Shown here: positions 37,971-47,407 of the stretch, one piece after another
Position numbering within the stretch: the stretch's first letter is position 1
Layout of the letters: each line of letters starts with the position of its first letter
Assembly: GCA_937916485.1 (NCBI GenBank)
Contig: CALFSV010000015.1
Coordinates: 15,791-79,790, forward strand
Length of the DNA stretch: 64,000 nucleotides
From: an uncultured Paracoccaceae bacterium
GTDB taxonomy: Bacteria; Pseudomonadota; Alphaproteobacteria; Rhodobacterales; Rhodobacteraceae
Direction of reading: 5' to 3'
Made by a program: the position numbers and the translations under genes
Notes under the pieces: generated by a model
The model's input: only the letters and a program-made list of their open reading frames with translations
The model's database searches: none
What the model was told of the DNA's origin: nothing

Positions 37971-40817
37971 TCAACGACCTAGCGACCACCAGCCCCGGCG
38001 TTTTGGCTTGTTCTCGTCGGCCTCAGCCTCGGCTTTCGGCGCTTCGGCGACAAGGGTGTCTGCCACAGGAGTTGCTGCCTCTTGCGAAGACGGGGCCTCT
38101 TCCGGAGCGGCCGCAACGGGCTCAGGCTCGGCAGGTGCAGCCACTTCTGCAGGTGCTGCTTCGGCAAGCGGGGCTTCCGCCTCGACAGCAGGTTTGGGCT
38201 TTGCGCGGCTGCGGCGGGGCTTCGGCGCGGGTGCGGCCTCTGCTTCTGTCGCTTCTGACGTTGCCACCTCTGGGGCTGTTGCCTCTGGGGCTGCCGCTTC
38301 GGTCTCTGCCTTGGCGGGCTTGGCCCTGCTGCGGCGGCGCGGCTTGGCCGCTGGTGCCTCTTCGGCAGTCACCTCTTCCACAGTCGTCTCTGCGGCAGCT
38401 GCCGCCTCGGGTGCAACGTCGGGTGCGACCTGCTCTTGAGTTGGAGCAGCCTCGGTCACTTCCGCATCGACAGCGGGGTCAGCCTTGGGCTTACGGCTAC
38501 GCGAGCGGGTCCGTTTGGGTTTGGCCGCGACCGTTTCGTCGGTCTCTGCCGAAGCATCCGAACCATCGGCGTCACCGCCATCTGATCCATCAGCATCCGA
38601 ACCTTCCGCATCATTGTCGTCCTCGGAACCGGCTTCACGGGACTGATTGTCGCCGTTTCCGCCCCGCCGACGCCGCCGACGCCGACGCTTCTTGCGCGGT
38701 TGGCCCTCGGCGTCCGCGGCCTCGGCTGAATTGGGCTGGACCTCGGCGGTGACCGCCACGGCCTCCTCCTCGACCTCGTCCTCGTCCTCGGTCTCCTCGA
38801 CGATCAGATCGTCGTCCTCGTCTTCCATCAAAAGCGCGTTGGCCGATACGACGGGCATGATCGCCTCGGGGACGGTGCGCGTTGCGGTCTTGAACTTTTC
38901 GATCTGGAAGTCCGGCGAGATCAGGCTGGGATCACCCTCGACCCTTACCGCCATGCCGTAGCGCATCTCGATCTGGGCAACGTTCTCGCGCTTATGGTTC
39001 ATCAGGAAGTTCATGATGCCGAACGGCACCTTGACCAGAACCTCTTTGGAGCGGCCGCGAACGCCCTCTTCCTCAAGCTGACGCAGGATCCCAAGGGCGA
39101 CGTTGTCGTCAGACCGCAAGAGACCAGTGCCATGGCAATGGGCGCAGGGCTGCGTCGTCGCCTCAAGCATGCCGGGGCGCAGGCGCTGCCGGCTCATCTC
39201 CATCAGGCCGAAACCCGAGATGCGGCCAACCTGGATGCGGGCGCGGTCTGTCTTGAGCTTGTCCTTCAGGCGCTTTTCGACGGCAGCGTTGTTCTTACGC
39301 TCGTCCATGTCGATGTAGTCGATGACAATCAGACCGGCCAGATCGCGCAGGCGCAGCTGGCGGGCCACCTCGTCCGAGGCTTCAAGGTTGGTCTTGAGGG
39401 CCGTCTGTTCGATCGACCCTTCCTTGGTCGCCCGGCCCGAGTTCACGTCGATGGCAACCAGCGCCTCGGTCACACCGATCACGATGTAGCCGCCCGACGG
39501 CAGTTGCACGGTCGGGTTGAACATGGCGGCCAGATAGCCTTCGACCTGGTAACGGGCGAACAGCGGCAGACCTTCGACGTAGGGTTTCACGTTCTTGGCG
39601 TGGGACGGCATGATCATCTTCATGAAGTCCTTGGCCGTCCGGTAACCGTCCACGCCATCGACGATCACTTCGTCGATTTCCTTGGAGTAAAGATCGCGGA
39701 TCGACCGTTTGATCAGGTCGCCCTCTTCGTAGATCTTGGCAGGTACAATCGACTTGAGCGTCAATTCGCGGATCTGTTCCCAAAGCCGCTGAAGGTATTC
39801 GTAGTCACGCTTGATCTCGGCCTTGGTCCGCTGGCTGCCTGCCGTGCGGATGATCAGACCGGCGCCATCGGGCACATCAATCTCGTTAGCGATCTCTTTG
39901 AGTTTCTTACGATCTACAAGGTTGGTGATCTTGCGGCTAATGCCGCCGCCACGGGCTGTGTTTGGCATCAGGACGCAGTAGCGGCCGGCCAGCGACAGGT
40001 AGGTGGTCAGGGCAGCGCCCTTGTTGCCGCGTTCTTCCTTGACGACCTGCACCAGCATGATCTGGCGGACGTTGACCACCTCCTGGATCTTGTAGCGGCG
40101 TGGCCGGGGCTTGCGGGCGGGTCGCACGTCCTCGCTATCGTCCTCGTCGGCCACGGATTCGATCGTGGTGTCCTTTTCGACCTCGTCCACGACGACGTCT
40201 TCTGTGGTGTCAGGCGCCTCGTCGTCTTGGTCAGCGGCCGGAGTCTCGACTGGCGTTTCACCGACGAGTTCCATGGGCGACGAGCCTTCGGGGGCATCGA
40301 GCTGAGTGTCCTGACCTTCACCGTCCTCGGACAGGTCAATGGTCTCCATCCCGGATGCGTCCTGGGTGGCGACAGCGTCGGACGAGGCATCCGCGGCCTT
40401 GCTGCGGCTGCGCGAGCGGGTGGGGCGATTGCGGCCGCCATTGCGCCCGCCATCCTTGCCCTCATCATCGCTGCGCGACCGGGACCTGTTGTCGTCCTCG
40501 TCGTCGTTTTCGTCCGAGATGCTGGCGGCGTAGGCCCGTTCTTCAGCGATCAACGCTTCGCGATCAGCGACAGGGATCTGGTAGTAATCGGGGTGAATTT
40601 CCGAGAACGCCAGAAAGCCGTGCCGGTTTCCGCCATAGTCCACGAAGGCCGCCTGAAGCGACGGCTCGACCCGTGTGATCTTTGCCAGATAGATGTTGCC
40701 CGCTAGTTGGCGGCGGGCTGCGCTTTCAAAGTCAAACTCCTCGACCTTGTTTCCGTCAACCACCACGACGCGCGTCTCTTCCGCGTGGGTGGCATCGATA
40801 AGCATTTTCTTGGCCAT
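37971..40817 (-). CDS. rne: Ribonuclease E
   Basis: 948 aa endonuclease of RNA decay and rRNA processing. The S1 domain begins NIYLAKITRVEPSLQAAFVDYG near residue 43 (start of motif) but is split by a ~170-residue acidic/Arg-rich insert (~95-260) before resuming with VQVVKEERGNKGAAL. The DNase-I-like catalytic site has VAIDVNSGRATKEGS near 455 and DLAGLIVIDYIDM near 490. The zinc link is CAHCHGTGLL near 560. The C-terminal ~300 residues are disordered Ala/Glu/Pro with repeated basic KPRRRSRAK motifs, a scaffold for degradosome partners. ATG at 40817 gives MAKKMLIDATH. A ~360-nt leader lies upstream. Confidence 0.96.
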   Translation of the reverse strand: MAKKMLIDATHAEETRVVVVDGNKVEEFDFESAARRQLAGNIYLAKITRVEPSLQAAFVDYGGNRHGFLAFSEIHPDYYQIPVADREALIAEERAYAASISDENDDEDDNRSRSRSDDEGKDGGRNGGRNRPTRSRSRSKAADASSDAVATQDASGMETIDLSEDGEGQDTQLDAPEGSSPMELVGETPVETPAADQDDEAPDTTEDVVVDEVEKDTTIESVADEDDSEDVRPARKPRPRRYKIQEVVNVRQIMLVQVVKEERGNKGAALTTYLSLAGRYCVLMPNTARGGGISRKITNLVDRKKLKEIANEIDVPDGAGLIIRTAGSQRTKAEIKRDYEYLQRLWEQIRELTLKSIVPAKIYEEGDLIKRSIRDLYSKEIDEVIVDGVDGYRTAKDFMKMIMPSHAKNVKPYVEGLPLFARYQVEGYLAAMFNPTVQLPSGGYIVIGVTEALVAIDVNSGRATKEGSIEQTALKTNLEASDEVARQLRLRDLAGLIVIDYIDMDERKNNAAVEKRLKDKLKTDRARIQVGRISGFGLMEMSRQRLRPGMLEATTQPCAHCHGTGLLRSDDNVALGILRQLEEEGVRGRSKEVLVKVPFGIMNFLMNHKRENVAQIEMRYGMAVRVEGDPSLISPDFQIEKFKTATRTVPEAIMPVVSANALLMEDEDDDLIVEETEDEDEVEEEAVAVTAEVQPNSAEAADAEGQPRKKRRRRRRRRGGNGDNQSREAGSEDDNDAEGSDADGSDGGDADGSDASAETDETVAAKPKRTRSRSRKPKADPAVDAEVTEAAPTQEQVAPDVAPEAAAAAETTVEEVTAEEAPAAKPRRRSRAKPAKAETEAAAPEATAPEVATSEATEAEAAPAPKPRRSRAKPKPAVEAEAPLAEAAPAEVAAPAEPEPVAAAPEEAPSSQEAATPVADTLVAEAPKAEAEADENKPKRRGWWSLGR

Positions 40818-41187
40818 GATATCCGTTCGCACGACGACGCCCGCCGCAGCGCCAGGACGGATCCTGGCGGGGCATCGGTGCGTCTGTCATGTCTGATTAA
40901 GGCGATCCGCGCGTGGCGACAGGCCGCGCCCCTCGGGGCGTCTACTCTGTTGCCTGTATCGTTCGCGCGTTGCATCGCGGTTCTTCTCCAACGCGAGCCA
41001 GGATGGCCGCGCCCATTTTAGACCCGGCGCACCACGCAGGGCGGCACGCATATCGGGGCTATGACTTTGATCCTTGCGGACCATTCAAGTCTGCCACTGG
41101 CGTCCGGGGGAATGTCCCGTGCTCGCCGATGGCAGAAAACCTCTGGGGAGTGTCGCCATACACAAGGCGCACCTACCCTCCCGTCCT
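40818..41187 (-). promoter_or_regulatory. Long structured 5' leader of rne
   Basis: This ~365-nt stretch holds no gene I can support. In the rne mRNA direction it contains perfect hairpins at 40927-40940 (CGCCCC/GGGGCG, 2-nt loop) and 40850-40869 (CGCCAGGA/TCCTGGCG with a UCCG tetraloop), the latter 33 nt before the rne start. E. coli rne also has a 361-nt leader through which RNase E controls its own mRNA; the same logic is likely here, by analogy of length and structure only. Confidence 0.5.
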
Positions 41188-41216
41188 ACATAAGGGACAC
41201 AAGCCGCAAATGACAA
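41188..41216 (-). promoter_or_regulatory. Predicted sigma-70 promoter of rne
   Basis: On the minus strand: -35 TTGTCA (41211-41216), 17-bp spacer, -10 TTATGT (41188-41193). It lies just downstream of the dctD stop and the hairpin at 41245, and would start transcription near 41180, about 363 nt before the rne ATG. Confidence 0.55.
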
Positions 41217-41244
41217 TGGCTATGTTGAAATCGCACAAACAGAC

Positions 41245-41265
41245 GGCGCAACCACTGGTTGCGCC
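41245..41265 (-). terminator. Hairpin after dctD, probable terminator
   Basis: GGCGCAACC and GGTTGCGCC form a perfect nine-pair stem with a 3-nt loop, 36 bp downstream of the dctD stop. On the minus strand it is followed by GTCTGTTTGTG, T-rich but not a clean T-run. It separates dctBD transcription from the rne promoter. Confidence 0.55.
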
Positions 41266-41300
41266 GGCGAAAGTTAGGACAGGGCCCGAAAGGTAGCAAT

Positions 41301-42632
41301 CTAAATGTAGTCGGACCGCTGCAAACCGTACTTTGCCATCTTTTCGTTCAAGGTCCGGCGCGGCAGACAAAGCTCGTCCATCACCCCGACAATCGACCCC
41401 TTGTGACGTCGCATCGTGTTGTCGATCAACATCCGCTCAAACGCCTCAACAAACTCTTTGAGGGGTTTGCCCTCGGTGGTCATGGTCGGGCGGGTTTCGT
41501 CGCTATCGGCCATCAGGAGGGATGCAATGGTCCCCGATCCCCTGCGGTTCTGGAGCACGGCACGTTCCGCCACGTTGATAAGCTGGCGGACGTTGCCCGG
41601 CCAGGGCGCCTGCAATAGCTGGGCCGCCTCCTGGGCACTGACCTCGGGGGCATCGCATCCGTATTCGTCGGCAAACTGCTCGGACAGGCGGGCAAAAAGG
41701 CTCAGGATATCCTCGCCCCTCTGACGCAGTGGCGGAACGATTATCCGCAGAGCGGCCAACCGGTAAAACAGATCGGGGCGCAGCACGCTTTCGCAGGTCT
41801 TGCCTTCGTCCTGAAGATTGCAGATCGCAACGATCCGGGTTTCGGCCGGAGTGCCCTGATCGTTGATGGCAGTCAGCAGACGGGCCTGCATCCCCTGCCC
41901 CAGCGCCTCGATATCCTCAAGGACCAGCGTACCGCCACGGGCTTCTTCATAGGCCGGCAGGTCGCCATCATCGTCCATCGGGCCGAACAACTTGCGCCCC
42001 AGGGTTTCCTCGTCATAGGCCGAACAGCTGATAAGGACGAACTTCTTGGACGCCCGACCGCCGACCGCATGCAGAGCGTGGGCGACCAGGGTCTTGCCGG
42101 TGCCTGTTTCGCCCTCGATCAGCACATGGCCATCAGCCTGCCCAAGGTCGAGGATGTCCTCTTTGAGCTGTTCCATCAGCTGGCTGGCCCCGATCAGCTT
42201 TTTCATCAGGGCCGAGCCGTCCGAAAGCTCGCGGCGCAACGCACGGTTGTCCAGCGTCAGGCGGCGGGCCTGGGTGGCCTTCTTGGCCAGTTCGGTCATG
42301 CGGTCCGGGTTGAACGGCTTTTCCAGAAAGTCAAAGGCCCCGACCCGCATCGCCTCGACCGCCATGGGTACGTCGCCGTGGCCGGTGATCATGATGACCG
42401 GCAGGGTCGAATCCACGCTTTTGAGCCGCTTGAGAAGTTGCATGCCATCCATGCCGGGCATCTTGATGTCGCTGACCACGATGCCGGGATAATCCGGGCT
42501 AAGGCCGCGCAAGGCGTCTTCGGCGCTTGCGAAAGTCTCTGTGTCAAAGCCCGACAGGGCCAGCCATTGGCTGATGGACTGGCGCATGTCCTTTTCGTCG
42601 TCGACAATCGCCACCTTCATGGATTTGCTCAT
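41301..42632 (-). CDS. dctD: DctD-like C4-dicarboxylate response regulator lacking the GAFTGA motif
   Basis: 443 aa NtrC-type regulator. The receiver domain (1-120) has DDE, phosphorylation Asp in VVSDIKMPGMDG and Lys in FLEKPF. The AAA+ domain has Walker A GETGTGKT near 172 and the arginine finger region LRPDLFYRLA. The sigma-54 contact loop GAFTGA is absent: LFGPMDDDGDLPAYEEA stands where LFGHERGAFTGA normally is. Walker B is altered to TLVLEDIE. A Fis-type helix-turn-helix ends the protein (SIVGVMDELCLPRRTLNEKM region). It probably works without sigma-54 or as a repressor. It follows dctB by 10 bp. Confidence 0.88.
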   Translation of the reverse strand: MSKSMKVAIVDDEKDMRQSISQWLALSGFDTETFASAEDALRGLSPDYPGIVVSDIKMPGMDGMQLLKRLKSVDSTLPVIMITGHGDVPMAVEAMRVGAFDFLEKPFNPDRMTELAKKATQARRLTLDNRALRRELSDGSALMKKLIGASQLMEQLKEDILDLGQADGHVLIEGETGTGKTLVAHALHAVGGRASKKFVLISCSAYDEETLGRKLFGPMDDDGDLPAYEEARGGTLVLEDIEALGQGMQARLLTAINDQGTPAETRIVAICNLQDEGKTCESVLRPDLFYRLAALRIIVPPLRQRGEDILSLFARLSEQFADEYGCDAPEVSAQEAAQLLQAPWPGNVRQLINVAERAVLQNRRGSGTIASLLMADSDETRPTMTTEGKPLKEFVEAFERMLIDNTMRRHKGSIVGVMDELCLPRRTLNEKMAKYGLQRSDYI

Positions 42633-42642
42633 CTGAGGCCTT

Positions 42643-44406
42643 TCATTCCGCGGCTTCTACTTTTTCTTGGAGAACCGGCAATTGCACCTCAAACACGGCG
42701 CCCCCGGTCGGAACGTTGCGTGCGGTTAGCCGCCCCCCAAGGTCGTTTACGATCCCCGAGGAAATGGCAAGCCCAAGGCCGACCCCATCACCAGGTTGTT
42801 TGGTCGTGTAAAACGGCTCGAACAGGGCATCGAGGTCTTCGATCCCCGGCCCATTGTCCCGGACCGCCAACTTGACGGTCTCTCCTACTGCGAGGATGAT
42901 ATCAATCTTGGGATCGCGAACGCCCTTCGTCGCATCCAGGGCATTGCGCAACAGATTGATGATCACCTGTTCAAGCCGCAAACGGTCGCCAAGGATCATG
43001 GCCGGTTTAGATGGCAGAGTCCGGGTGATGTTGACCGTCCGGCTTTTGAGTTGCGGTTCCATCATGGCCAGGGCGGATGAGACACAAGCCTTTGTATCCA
43101 ATGGCTCAAATGCGTCTGCCCCCTTGCGGGCATAGGATTTCAGCTGGCGGGTGATCGCCCCCATCCGGTCGATCAGGTCGTCGATCCGCTGGAACGAGGA
43201 CAGGGCCTCGTCAGGACGCTTGCGCGTCAAGAGCAAACGGGCCCCGGCGAGGTAGGTCTTCATGGCGGCCAGCGGCTGGTTCAACTCATGGCTGACCGCG
43301 GCAGACATCTCGCCCAAAGCGGCAAGTTTGGACGACTGCGCCAAGGTCTGCTCGGCCACCTGAAGGGTCTTTTCCACCTTTTCGCGTTCGGCAATTTCCC
43401 GCTGCAGGCGCAGGTTCAATGCGCGCAGCTCCGCCGACTCGCGCTGAAAGAACACCAACCGCGACGCCGTGCGGCGGGAACTAAGCCAGACACCAAACGT
43501 CAGTAGAATGGCGAATCCCATGATTTCAAGCGCCAGAACACCGTTCACCCTCTCGCGCACGCTGGAATAGGCGGTGAAACTGACGATGGTCCAACCCTGG
43601 AACGGCACCCGAAGTTCGCGGCGCAACACCGCCTCGCCGCGCACATAGGCATCAACCGGCAAGGCAGACCAATCCTGCGTGGCCCGGATCGCCCGTTCGA
43701 TCGCCGATGGGGCAGACTGCACGGCAAGGGCAGTCGCCTCATCTTGCCCCCGCCAGCGCGGCTCTGTCGCCAGAATGATCTCGCCCTCGGCATTGGTGAC
43801 GAGAACAGCATCGGTGGTCCCGGCCCAGCTGCGTTCCAGCTTGGCCAGGTCCACCTCGACCGAAATCACGCCAACCGTGGTGCCACTGGCATCGATGCGG
43901 CGGGAATAGACATAGGCATAGCCGCCGCTTTCGCGGCGGATCGTTGTGAATATGGTTGCGTTCGCGGCAAGGGCATCGCTGAAATAGGCAGCCTGGTCGT
44001 GCATCTCACCCAGCCGGTTGCGGTCCGTTGCCGCCACGATCCGGCCGTCCCGGTCATACAGCATGATCGACGCTGCCCCGATCTCGTCCACAAACGACAA
44101 CAGGCGCAGGGTCGAGCGTGAATAGTCGACCGAGTTCAGCGCCCCGATCAATTCCGGGTCGCGGGCCAGAAGCTGAGGCACGATTGAATTTCGTTGCAAT
44201 TCGCTGATCAGGTTGCCGGCGTAAAGCGTCAGGCGGACCTCGGCCCGGTTGCGGGTCGACTCGGTAAATCGTTCGGTCAGCAGAAGGTTGGTCCAGTAGA
44301 CCACCGCCAGCGCGACAAGACAGAACACTGTTACGGCAATGCGGGGCACCCAGCGCCGACGCGCCGATGGGGTTCCTGTCTTGCTAGCAGTCAGCTCTGT
44401 GCTCAT
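42643..44406 (-). CDS. dctB: DctB-like C4-dicarboxylate sensor histidine kinase
   Basis: 587 aa. One membrane helix near residues 22-45, a periplasmic double-PDC/Cache-type sensor domain (~46-290), a second helix near 292-312, a coiled-coil ERESAELRALNLRLQREI linker, then the H-box AALGEMSAAVSHELNQPLAAM near 375 (motif start) and ATPase boxes NLLRNALDA, DNGPGI and GVGLGLAI. DctB senses succinate/fumarate/malate outside the cell and phosphorylates DctD. The dctPQM or dctA transporter genes normally controlled are not in the window. Confidence 0.88.
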   Translation of the reverse strand: MSTELTASKTGTPSARRRWVPRIAVTVFCLVALAVVYWTNLLLTERFTESTRNRAEVRLTLYAGNLISELQRNSIVPQLLARDPELIGALNSVDYSRSTLRLLSFVDEIGAASIMLYDRDGRIVAATDRNRLGEMHDQAAYFSDALAANATIFTTIRRESGGYAYVYSRRIDASGTTVGVISVEVDLAKLERSWAGTTDAVLVTNAEGEIILATEPRWRGQDEATALAVQSAPSAIERAIRATQDWSALPVDAYVRGEAVLRRELRVPFQGWTIVSFTAYSSVRERVNGVLALEIMGFAILLTFGVWLSSRRTASRLVFFQRESAELRALNLRLQREIAEREKVEKTLQVAEQTLAQSSKLAALGEMSAAVSHELNQPLAAMKTYLAGARLLLTRKRPDEALSSFQRIDDLIDRMGAITRQLKSYARKGADAFEPLDTKACVSSALAMMEPQLKSRTVNITRTLPSKPAMILGDRLRLEQVIINLLRNALDATKGVRDPKIDIILAVGETVKLAVRDNGPGIEDLDALFEPFYTTKQPGDGVGLGLAISSGIVNDLGGRLTARNVPTGGAVFEVQLPVLQEKVEAAE

Positions 44407-44488
44407 GAGCCAAGATTAGGGGTAGCGCCCCGTCGCGGCAATATGCCGTCGTTCGGGCGCCACGCCCCTAGGCGTCGTTCCGCCCGGC

Positions 44489-45157
44489 TTAGGCCTCGAC
44501 CATGGCGGAAATCAGCCCAGTAAACAGGGCCGCCCCGTCGGTGCCACCATGGGCGGGGTCCACCGCCCGCTCCGGATGCGGCATCATGCCAAGAACACGG
44601 CGGTTTTCGGACAGAACCCCAGCGATATCGTCAACCGACCCGTTGGGGTTGGTGATATAGCGAAACGCCACCCGATCCTCGCCCGTCAGGCGGCCAAGGG
44701 TGTCGGCATCGGCAAAGTAATTGCCGTCATGATGGGCGATGGGCAGGTTGATGGCCGCACCCGCTGCATAGGCGGCAGTAAAGGCCGAAGCTGTGGTAGA
44801 TACCCGCAGACCTTCGGTCCGACAAACGAACCGCAGCCCGGCGTTGCGCATGAGGGCGCCGGGCAGAAGGCCGGTCTCGGTCAATACCTGAAAGCCGTTG
44901 CACACCCCCAGGACATAGCCGCCCCGCCCGGCATGGGTGACCACCGCCTGGCAAACCGGCGACTGGGCAGCAATCGCACCACAGCGCAGATAATCGCCAA
45001 AGGAAAAACCGCCCGGAACGGCCACAACGTCAAGCCCGGCAGGCAGGCTGGCATCCTTGTGCCAGACCATTGTGACATCCGCCCCGGCCTGGCGCAGGGC
45101 CACGGCCATGTCGCGATCGCAGTTCGATCCGGGAAAGACGATGACAGCGGCTTTCAT
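44489..45157 (-). CDS. purQ: Phosphoribosylformylglycinamidine synthase, glutaminase subunit
   Basis: 222 aa, supplies ammonia to PurL in purine synthesis step 4. Class I glutaminase triad: nucleophile Cys in [10 protein letters not shown] near residue 86, His/Glu in [10 protein letters not shown] near 200; also [17 protein letters not shown] near 50. It belongs with purS and purC on the same strand, but a zinc alcohol dehydrogenase gene separates it from purS. It is followed, after 82 bp, by dctB. Confidence 0.97.
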   Translation of the reverse strand: MKAAVIVFPGSNCDRDMAVALRQAGADVTMVWHKDASLPAGLDVVAVPGGFSFGDYLRCGAIAAQSPVCQAVVTHAGRGGYVLGVCNGFQVLTETGLLPGALMRNAGLRFVCRTEGLRVSTTASAFTAAYAAGAAINLPIAHHDGNYFADADTLGRLTGEDRVAFRYITNPNGSVDDIAGVLSENRRVLGMMPHPERAVDPAHGGTDGAALFTGLISAMVEA

Positions 45158-45170
45158 GGGCAGGCGCTCC

Positions 45171-46208
45171 TCAGTTCAGAAAATCGGTGATGACGGCGAC
45201 GCCGGGCGGGGTCGGCCCGTTAAAGGCGGCAAGCTCGCCGCCCGTCTGGGACAGGGCGATCTCGCGGGCGATCATCGGGGACATGTCGATGCGGCCGGCC
45301 TCGATCAGGCTCAGCAGGCTCGGGTAGCGCCAGCTTGGCATGCCGCGGGTCCCATAGACAGCCAGGTTACCCATATAGACGGCATTCATGTTGATCTCCA
45401 TCCGGGCGGTATGACCGACCGGCATGCCCACCTGCACATGGCGACCCAAGGGGCGCAGACATTCGATCGAGGCATTGGTGGTGGCCGCGATCCCAAGCGC
45501 CTCGACACTGACATGGGCCCCACCGCCGGTCAGGTCACGAATAGTCGCGGCGGTGGTGCCCTCCCTTGCATCCACCGCCGCTTCGGCCCCAAGGCTCAGC
45601 GCAAGCGCGAGCTTCTTGGGCACGATATCAACCGCTATGACGCGGGCCCCCAGGGCCCGGCCAAGAATAACAGCCGCCAGGCCAATGCCACCCGTGCCAT
45701 GCACCGCCAGCCATTCGCCCGCCTGGACCGAGGCGCGGCCCGTCAGGGCATGCCAGGCCGTCGTGACGCGACATCCAAGCCCGGCAGCCACCGTCGGGCT
45801 CAGAGACGCCGGCAGGACGGCCAGATTGTGATCAAAGGGCACAGCCACATATTCGGCAAAGGCGCCAGGTTCGATGAACCCCGGAAGGCGCTGGTTTGGG
45901 CAGGTATGGCCCTGCCCCGACTGGCAGGTCGGACAGGCGCCACAGGCCAGGATAAACGGGGCGACCAAGCGGTCACCCACACGGTGCCGCGCGCGGGGGC
46001 CGGCCTCAACAACCTCACCGCAATACTCATGGCCACCGATCTGGCCGGGCTTGACCCGGGGATGCTCCCCCGTCCAGCCATGCCAGTCAGAGCGGCAGAC
46101 GCCACAGGCAAGAACCTTCAACACCACGCCATCCTCGGGACAGACCGGGTCCGGCACCTCCTCGATGGAGAGGTCGGCGTTGTATTCTCGCAAGACCGCC
46201 GCGCGCAT
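45171..46208 (-). CDS. Zinc-dependent alcohol dehydrogenase family protein
   Basis: 345 aa MDR-family dehydrogenase. Catalytic zinc: Cys in [12 protein letters not shown] near residue 35 and His/Glu in [13 protein letters not shown] near 58. Structural zinc: four Cys in [16 protein letters not shown] near 90-105. NAD(P) fold [10 protein letters not shown] near 172. The substrate is unknown; the family includes alcohol, sorbitol and glutathione-free aldehyde dehydrogenases. It is set with 3 bp after purS and 13 bp before purQ, so it is co-transcribed with purine genes. Confidence 0.87.
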   Translation of the reverse strand: MRAAVLREYNADLSIEEVPDPVCPEDGVVLKVLACGVCRSDWHGWTGEHPRVKPGQIGGHEYCGEVVEAGPRARHRVGDRLVAPFILACGACPTCQSGQGHTCPNQRLPGFIEPGAFAEYVAVPFDHNLAVLPASLSPTVAAGLGCRVTTAWHALTGRASVQAGEWLAVHGTGGIGLAAVILGRALGARVIAVDIVPKKLALALSLGAEAAVDAREGTTAATIRDLTGGGAHVSVEALGIAATTNASIECLRPLGRHVQVGMPVGHTARMEINMNAVYMGNLAVYGTRGMPSWRYPSLLSLIEAGRIDMSPMIAREIALSQTGGELAAFNGPTPPGVAVITDFLN

Positions 46209-46211
46209 CGT

Positions 46212-46451
46212 TCAGGCGATCTCCACCCGGTAGCTCTCGATTACGGTGTTGGCCAAGAGCTTCTCGCACATCTCGGCCACCTTGGCCTCGGCGGCGGCGC
46301 GATCGGACCCGGCCAGGTCCAGCTCGATCACCTTGCCCTGACGGACCGCCTCGACCCCCTCAAAACCAAGGGTGCCAAGGGCGTGACGCACCGCTTCGCC
46401 CTGGGGATCAAGGACACCCTGTTTCAACATGACATGAACAATGGCTTTCAC
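46212..46451 (-). CDS. purS: Phosphoribosylformylglycinamidine synthase subunit PurS
   Basis: 79 aa, the small bridging subunit of the PurLQS complex. VKAIVHVMLKQGVLDPQGEA at the N-terminus and VRQGKVIELDLAG near residue 32 are family-typical. Start is GTG at 46451, preceded by AGGGGA at seven bases; longer in-frame readings run through a dispersed repeat and are not coding. It lies between purC and the alcohol dehydrogenase gene. Confidence 0.93.
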   Translation of the reverse strand: MKAIVHVMLKQGVLDPQGEAVRHALGTLGFEGVEAVRQGKVIELDLAGSDRAAAEAKVAEMCEKLLANTVIESYRVEIA

Positions 46452-46463
46452 GTGACGATCCCC

Positions 46464-46497
46464 TGCTTCGCTTCGTTCCAAATACTCAAAAATCGAC
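46464..46497 (-). repeat. Rhodobacterales-type intergenic repeat, variant D
   Basis: On the minus strand it reads CGATTTTTGAGTATTTGG followed by AACGAAGCGAAGC. It fills the purC-purS gap and resembles copy B (GGATATTTGCAATCC) more than A and C. It supplies nothing coding. Confidence 0.5.
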
Positions 46498-46500
46498 GGC

Positions 46501-47262
46501 TCAGTTGATGAGGGTCGGCTTGGGACGGTGGGTAACGTTCGAGGGCAGAACGCCCAGCCGCCGGGCCACCTCCGTATAGGCATCCGTCAATGAGCCAAGA
46601 TCACGGCGGAACACGTCCTTGTCGAGCTTTTGTCCCGTCTCGATGTCCCACAGGCGGCAGCTGTCGGGGCTGATCTCATCCGCCACCACAAGCCGCGGAA
46701 AATCGCCTTCCCAGACCCGGCCGATCTCGATCTTGAAATCCACCAGCTTGATACCGACGCCGTGCATGACCCCGGACATGAAATCGTTGACCCGCAGCGC
46801 CATGGCCACAATGTCATCCAGATCCTGCTGCGAGGCCCAGCCAAAGGCAACAATATACTCTTCGGGCACCAGCGGGTCGCCCAGCTTGTCGTCCTTGTAG
46901 CTGAACTCGACGATCGGGCGCGGCAGCACGGTGCCCTCCTCGATCCCCATGCGCTTGGCCATGGAGCCAGCCGCAAAGTTGCGCACGATCACTTCCAGCG
47001 GGATGATCTCGACCTGGCGGATCAGCTGTTCGCGCATGTTCAGGCGCTTGATAAAGTGGGTGGGCACGCCGATGGTCTGCAAACCGACCATGAAGAACTC
47101 GGACAGGCGGTTGTTCAGAACACCCTTGCCCTCGATCACGTCCTTCTTTTCGCCGTTTCCGGCGGTGGCGTCATCCTTGAAGTATTGCACGAACGTTCCC
47201 GGTTCGGGGCCTTCGTACAGGATCTTGGCCTTGCCTTCGTAGACCTTCTTGCGACGTGCCAT
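46501..47262 (-). CDS. purC: Phosphoribosylaminoimidazole-succinocarboxamide synthase
   Basis: 253 aa SAICAR synthetase of purine step 7. The N-terminal [37 protein letters not shown] near residue 88, and [16 protein letters not shown] near 198 are signature segments. ATG at 47262 has GGAGAG upstream and gives [11 protein letters not shown]; an upstream start at 47295 is unlikely. First gene of purC-purS-adh-purQ; divergent from the zeta-inhibitor gene. Confidence 0.97.
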   Translation of the reverse strand: MARRKKVYEGKAKILYEGPEPGTFVQYFKDDATAGNGEKKDVIEGKGVLNNRLSEFFMVGLQTIGVPTHFIKRLNMREQLIRQVEIIPLEVIVRNFAAGSMAKRMGIEEGTVLPRPIVEFSYKDDKLGDPLVPEEYIVAFGWASQQDLDDIVAMALRVNDFMSGVMHGVGIKLVDFKIEIGRVWEGDFPRLVVADEISPDSCRLWDIETGQKLDKDVFRRDLGSLTDAYTEVARRLGVLPSNVTHRPKPTLIN

Positions 47263-47407
47263 CGTCTCTCCACTCTGCGCCCGACATCGGCCCATACCTG
47301 GGTCCGGCTGCGCGATAGAAATGGGTCATACGCCAACCCCCCCTTGCGGGCAAGCCATCGCGCAGGCATATCCTTGGTGTAAACGCAGCAACAGCCGAGG
47401 ACCCGCC

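Noticed and set aside
38994..40706. A 570-codon open frame on the plus strand
   Set aside because: Antisense to rne; a high-GC shadow frame with no domain. RNase E motifs are unambiguous on the other strand.
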